From: an uncultured Flavobacteriales bacterium
GTDB taxonomy: Bacteria > Bacteroidota > Bacteroidia > Flavobacteriales_D > Sanyastnellaceae
Direction of reading: 5' to 3'
DNA: 10,406 bases
Assembly (NCBI GenBank): GCA_937996585.1
Contig: CALKUW010000138.1
Coordinates: forward strand, 1-10,406
Part shown: positions 7,822-10,406 of the stretch, one piece after another
Position numbering within the stretch: position 1 is the first letter of the stretch
Layout: every line of letters starts with the position of its first letter
Made by a program: the position numbers and the translations under genes
Notes under the pieces: model-generated
The model's database searches: none
What the model was told of the DNA's origin: nothing
The model's input: only the letters and a program-made list of their open reading frames with translations

Positions 7822-8729
7822 CGGCCTCCCCGGAGTTCTTCAATGTGGTCCCGGCACCAATCCACGCGGTCCTGGTTCAGCAGGGCCTTTGAGACGATGG
7901 CCCACGCCTCATAAGCCTCGGTTTGGCCGCTGTCGATGTCGATGGTGGTCGCCAACAGATCAGAGGCCCGTTGCCAATGCAGCGCCGCACGCGCCAGTGC
8001 CGCATCCACGGCGTCGAGTTCGTCTTCCGCAGCCTTGAATTCGCGCACCCCTTGATTGTAGGTGTGAACGGCGAGGTTGTAGACCGAGCGGTAACGGTCA
8101 TGCGGACGTTCGCCCGCCAGGGCGTAATGGTGAACCCCCATATCAAACCAGGGGCCGGCTGCAGCCTGCTCGTGCAGGCGGGCAGACTCCATGCCATGCT
8201 CACCCAATTGCTGGTGCAGCAGCACCCATTCGGGTATTTCGTCCCATTCGGGGTCCGCCAGCGTTTGGGCCTTCGCGTATGCGGAGAAGTGATCGACGGC
8301 GCGCGGTGGTTGGTTAGGAGTGGCTTCAGGAATGGATGCGCGCATGTCCTCCAAGTGGCTCTCAGCGAGGAACTCAAGCAAGGGAACGAGCCACTGGTCC
8401 ATGTTTTGATCGGAATCGAGCAACCGGCACTGTTCAGCGCTGCGCAGCGACTCGCCCCTGAGTGGATCATCTACCTGTTTTCCCCGCGCGACGAAACGTT
8501 CCTTCTGGACGAAAGCCTGGACGTACCAGGTCATGGGATCACGGGCTTCATCGGTTGCCATGGCGGCGGCCAGTTTGTATTCGGCTTCCTCGAGTTGACC
8601 GGATTCAGCCAGACTGATGGCGTGGCGCGTGAGGGGACCTTGGGCATTTCCACCAGGAAGGCAAAAGAGCATCACGACGAACAGCGTCCCAGCAGGGATC
8701 AGACAGCGGCAGAAACAGGGGGCTTTCAT
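7818..8729 (-). CDS. Exported TPR-like helical repeat protein of unknown function
   Basis: Predicted secreted or periplasmic all-helical protein of 303 residues; I recognise no named family. The ATG at 8729 is preferred to those at 8735 and 8807 because it makes an ATGA overlap with the upstream stop and places a normal signal peptide at the N-terminus (hydrophobic core LFVVMLFCLPGG, likely cleavage in NAQG at 28-31). The mature part opens with a TPR-like helix pair: ISLAESGQLEEAEYKLAAAM (38-57) has the alanine/glycine spacing of TPR units. Later segments (about 215-285) have a similar amphipathic helical pattern. Trp, His and acidic residues are abundant. TPR repeats bind peptides or protein partners. 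Its place between the YfiR-like gene and the phosphatase gene, with 4-bp overlaps on both sides, suggests it works with the extracytoplasmic part of that signalling pair. Confidence is high for a real gene, moderate for TPR. Confidence 0.75.
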   Translation of the reverse strand: MKAPCFCRCLIPAGTLFVVMLFCLPGGNAQGPLTRHAISLAESGQLEEAEYKLAAAMATDEARDPMTWYVQAFVQKERFVARGKQVDDPLRGESLRSAEQCRLLDSDQNMDQWLVPLLEFLAESHLEDMRASIPEATPNQPPRAVDHFSAYAKAQTLADPEWDEIPEWVLLHQQLGEHGMESARLHEQAAAGPWFDMGVHHYALAGERPHDRYRSVYNLAVHTYNQGVREFKAAEDELDAVDAALARAALHWQRASDLLATTIDIDSGQTEAYEAWAIVSKALLNQDRVDWCRDHIEELRGGR

Positions 8730-9367
8730 GGGCATTGCTTCTGGAGAAAATGGGCCGGTAATTCCATGGATTTGGCCGCCATGGCCGCCAAGTCGGGATC
8801 GATGCACAAGGCAGGTGCATCGCCGGATTTGAGTCGGCGAAAGGCGAGATCATGCCCTTCGACCGGCCCTCCATCTGTGACAACGAGAGCGGATTTGGAA
8901 CCCCTCCTCGTCCATTTGGCCAACGATTCTGAAAGGCTTTCCTGCCCCGCCGCATCCATGGATCCGCCCATGAAGAGCATGGTGAAGTCCCCCCTTTCCG
9001 AGGCGAGGTCCGAAGGCTCGAGCGCTATGATGTCCACTGGAAGCCCGGCGATGGCCCTCCCGTCGAGGCGGGTACCGAGGTCTTCAGCGAGATCGGGCCA
9101 ATTCACCACACCGATGCGGAAGCGATCCTGCCGGTTGATTTCGGGCCAGAACATCTCCCGACCAAGGATGTACAGGTAGCGTCCGTACACTACGGCCCAG
9201 ACCGGTGACCGATCGATTTCAGGGTCAGCCGGCGCGACCACGTCATGCGCCCCCATTGCCCTGCGGTGTTCTGCCCCTGCCGGAGGCAGGCTCCACGCAT
9301 TGCCGGGCAACCCCGAGAACAGGGTGGACATCAAGAAGCCGAGCAAAATCGTTCCGCAGCGTAGCAT
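8726..9367 (-). CDS. YfiR/DUF4154-like exported signalling protein
   Basis: Small exported protein of 213 residues resembling the YfiR (DUF4154) family. In Pseudomonas, YfiR is a periplasmic repressor of the membrane diguanylate cyclase YfiN. Residues 1-25 form a signal peptide (hydrophobic LLGFLMSTLFSGL). The family-like pattern is an N-terminal helix with YLYILGREMFWP (64-75), a strand RFRIGVVN (82-89), LDGRAIAGLPVDI (101-113), a buried strand DFTMLFMGGSM (127-137) in the position of the family's HILFI segment, and SALVVTDGG (159-167). The C-terminal region is less typical, so the family call is moderately certain. It is the first gene of the ATGA-linked cassette and starts 41 bp after the ferritin stop. 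A histidine kinase or cyclase partner is usual for this family; here the HAMP membrane protein two genes downstream is a PP2C phosphatase instead. Confidence 0.7.
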   Translation of the reverse strand: MLRCGTILLGFLMSTLFSGLPGNAWSLPPAGAEHRRAMGAHDVVAPADPEIDRSPVWAVVYGRYLYILGREMFWPEINRQDRFRIGVVNWPDLAEDLGTRLDGRAIAGLPVDIIALEPSDLASERGDFTMLFMGGSMDAAGQESLSESLAKWTRRGSKSALVVTDGGPVEGHDLAFRRLKSGDAPALCIDPDLAAMAAKSMELPAHFLQKQCP

Positions 9368-9408
9368 GGTGAACCGTATACGTGCAAATTACACGAGCAG
9401 GAAGTGAA

Positions 9409-9906
9409 TCACGCTTCCGGGTCCAGTTGCCCGAGGTCGCGGTCGAAGTGGTATAGCCCTCCACTGTCTTTTCCAATGAGTCCGAGCTTGTCAAGGATGT
9501 TCCTGGCCAATGCTTCTTCCTCAATCTGCTCCGCGACGTACCACTGCATGAAATTGTGTGTGGTGTAATCCCTCCGGGAGAGGCACAGTCCCACGATTTC
9601 ATTGATGCTTGCCGTCACCTTGTTCTCGTGTGCCAAGAGGGTTGAGAATATGGAGTGCAGGTCGTCAAAGTCTGATTGTGGCGTATCCAGGGCGGGTATG
9701 GCAGCCTGGCCACCGCGTTCATTCACGAATCGGATGAGCTTGAGCATGTGCATGCGTTCCTCATCACTGTGTCTGTATAGAAACTCGGCCGTGCCATTGA
9801 GTCCTTGGTTCTCGGCCCAACTGGCCATGGCGAGGTAGAAATGAGAGCTGCGGGCCTCCATCTCGATTTGTGCATTGAGTGCGTTCTGTACCTGTTCGTC
9901 GAGCAT
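9409..9906 (-). CDS. ftnA: Bacterial non-heme ferritin
   Basis: Cytoplasmic iron-storage ferritin of 165 residues, the normal length for bacterial FtnA. It forms a 24-subunit shell that oxidises Fe(II) and stores the ferric mineral. Ferroxidase residues fall at the same numbers as in Escherichia coli FtnA: Glu17, Tyr24, Glu50, His53, Glu94, Gln127 and Glu130. The helical segments EMEARSSHFYLAMASWAE (15-32) and NFMQWYVAEQIEEEALA (118-134) are diagnostic. No heme-binding methionine typical of bacterioferritin was assigned. The ATG at 9906 is preceded by an A-rich stretch rather than a Shine-Dalgarno sequence, as is normal for Bacteroidota. It lies downstream of a GbsR/MarR-like regulator, with an AT-rich gap carrying an 11-bp direct repeat, and 41 bp upstream of the YfiR-like gene, so it may be first in that transcript. 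Confidence 0.95.
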   Translation of the reverse strand: MLDEQVQNALNAQIEMEARSSHFYLAMASWAENQGLNGTAEFLYRHSDEERMHMLKLIRFVNERGGQAAIPALDTPQSDFDDLHSIFSTLLAHENKVTASINEIVGLCLSRRDYTTHNFMQWYVAEQIEEEALARNILDKLGLIGKDSGGLYHFDRDLGQLDPEA

Positions 9907-9980
9907 TTTTCAAAAAAAATTGAATTTATAGTCAGGTTGAATTTATATAAAATGTTGATTATGTGTCTAGTATATCTGGC
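9907..9980 (-). promoter_or_regulatory. AT-rich ferritin upstream region
   Basis: This 74-bp gap between the regulator stop and the ferritin start is the likely ferritin promoter. The 54 bp nearest ferritin contain only 9 G or C, in a window of about 60% GC, and include a run of eight A (9912-9919, plus strand). I could not find a full TAnnTTTG plus TTG promoter pair. The striking content is the 11-bp direct repeat listed separately. Confidence 0.55.
9920..9947. repeat. Perfect 11-bp direct repeat upstream of ferritin (candidate operator)
   Basis: TTGAATTTATA (plus strand) occurs at 9920-9930 and again at 9937-9947, separated by GTCAGG. The 17-bp period places both copies within two helical turns, 14-41 bp before the ferritin ATG, where a repressor or activator dimer would control its transcription. 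It does not resemble the 19-bp Fur box. The neighbouring GbsR/MarR-like regulator is the obvious candidate binder, but that is inference. Confidence 0.6.
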
Positions 9981-10406
9981 CTACGGCTGTATCCTGTTTG
10001 CACTGGCCTTTTGAATCAACCGAACGGTCCATTCGGGATCCTGGGTTGCACACGTCTCGAGCCAAGCGTCCATCATTTCCGAGAGGGATTGCAATTGCCA
10101 TACCGTCTGCAGCCAATCCAGATCTTCTTTGCCCGCAATGGAGGTGATGGCGGGTGCCATGGTGCGCATGGCGTCAAATGCGTGACGCCGCCGGACTTCC
10201 GCCAAGGCCATGAACATTCGGGCAGGATCCGACAAGGAGCGGTAGCGTGCCTTTCGTGACCCCACGATGCGCAGCTTTTCGGCGAGACCGACTGTCACAA
10301 GGAACCGGAGCTGGGTGCTCGCAGATCCTGTGCTCAAGGAGAGTGTGTTGCGAACCTCATCCGCGGTGAGGGCTTCTTTGGTGGAGATGAGGAGTGCGTG
10401 GATGCG
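9981..10406 (-). CDS. GbsR/MarR-like winged-helix transcriptional regulator (5' end cut by window edge)
   Basis: DNA-binding regulator; 142 C-terminal residues are visible, reading open to the window edge and ending in TAG at 9981. The visible part starts inside the winged helix-turn-helix: RIHALLISTKEALTADEV, then SLSTGSASTQLRFLVTVGL, which holds the recognition helix, then the wing with VGSRKARYRS. This order and spacing match the GbsR branch of the MarR superfamily, known in Bacillus as the choline-sensing repressor of glycine betaine synthesis and widespread elsewhere with other targets. A helical C-terminal half (about 75 residues, Trp- and Met-rich) would mediate dimerisation. A TTG at 10337 is an in-frame codon inside the helix-turn-helix, not a credible start. 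The gene lies 74 bp upstream of ferritin on the same strand, suggesting a regulator-target pair. Effector and targets are unknown. Confidence 0.75.
   Translation of the reverse strand, partial: RIHALLISTKEALTADEVRNTLSLSTGSASTQLRFLVTVGLAEKLRIVGSRKARYRSLSDPARMFMALAEVRRRHAFDAMRTMAPAITSIAGKEDLDWLQTVWQLQSLSEMMDAWLETCATQDPEWTVRLIQKASANRIQP

Noticed and set aside
7243..7914. Plus-strand open frame opposite the phosphatase N-terminus
   Set aside because: It overlaps the coupled phosphatase/TPR junction on the other strand and has no motif of its own.
8730..8807. Longer starts for the TPR-like gene at 8807 or 8735
   Set aside because: The 8807 start would place 26 polar residues before the signal peptide and overlap the upstream gene widely. 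The 8729 start restores both the signal peptide position and the ATGA pattern.
9385..9391. TAATTTG (minus strand) as a -7 element for the YfiR-like gene
   Set aside because: It is one base shorter than TAnnTTTG and no -33 TTG sits at the right distance; too weak to annotate.
9805..10014. Short plus-strand open frame across the ferritin/regulator gap, ending in a hydrophobic stretch
   Set aside because: It begins inside the ferritin gene on the other strand, has no separate promoter or family resemblance, and its hydrophobic tail comes from the AT-rich gap.

Overview
The window looks like chromosome of a high-GC member of the Bacteroidota (GC around 60% by eye). The evidence is a secreted M43 metalloprotease ending in a type IX secretion (T9SS) C-terminal sorting domain with a YPNPTDG motif, starts without clear Shine-Dalgarno sequences, a TAnnTTTG-type -7 promoter element, and a SpoIIE phosphatase with the DGYADQFGGPKG signature common in that phylum. 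I cannot name the genus. Nine protein genes cover nearly the whole window, the two end genes being cut by its edges. I saw no rRNA, tRNA, CRISPR array, insertion sequence or phage gene, and no gene-free stretch longer than about 120 bp.

Left part (1-4189): a rhodanese-domain lipoprotein (minus strand, cut by the left edge) is divergent from a 700-residue secreted M43 protease (562-2664, plus). The protease meets, tail to tail with only 6 bp between stop codons, a di-heme cytochrome c peroxidase/MauG-type lipoprotein (2671-4068, minus). All three products are predicted to act outside the cytoplasm.

Central part (4190-9367, all minus): four genes are linked by three successive 4-bp ATGA overlaps. 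In order of transcription they are a YfiR/DUF4154-like exported protein, an exported TPR-like helical protein, a membrane HAMP-SpoIIE (PP2C) phosphatase with a roughly 175-residue periplasmic sensor region, and a CLC-family anion channel/transporter with a C-terminal CBS pair. The layout suggests envelope sensing (YfiR-like plus TPR protein plus periplasmic helices) feeding a cytoplasmic phosphatase, translationally coupled to anion flux. It recalls the YfiR-YfiN logic known from c-di-GMP signalling, but with a phosphatase output in place of a GGDEF domain. This is the best candidate here for an undescribed system.

Right part (9409-10406, minus): a complete bacterial ferritin with every ferroxidase residue in place lies 41 bp upstream of the four-gene cassette and may share its transcript. 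Before it is a GbsR/MarR-like winged-helix regulator cut by the right edge. The 74-bp gap between regulator and ferritin is strikingly AT-rich on its ferritin side and holds a perfect 11-bp direct repeat that could be an operator.
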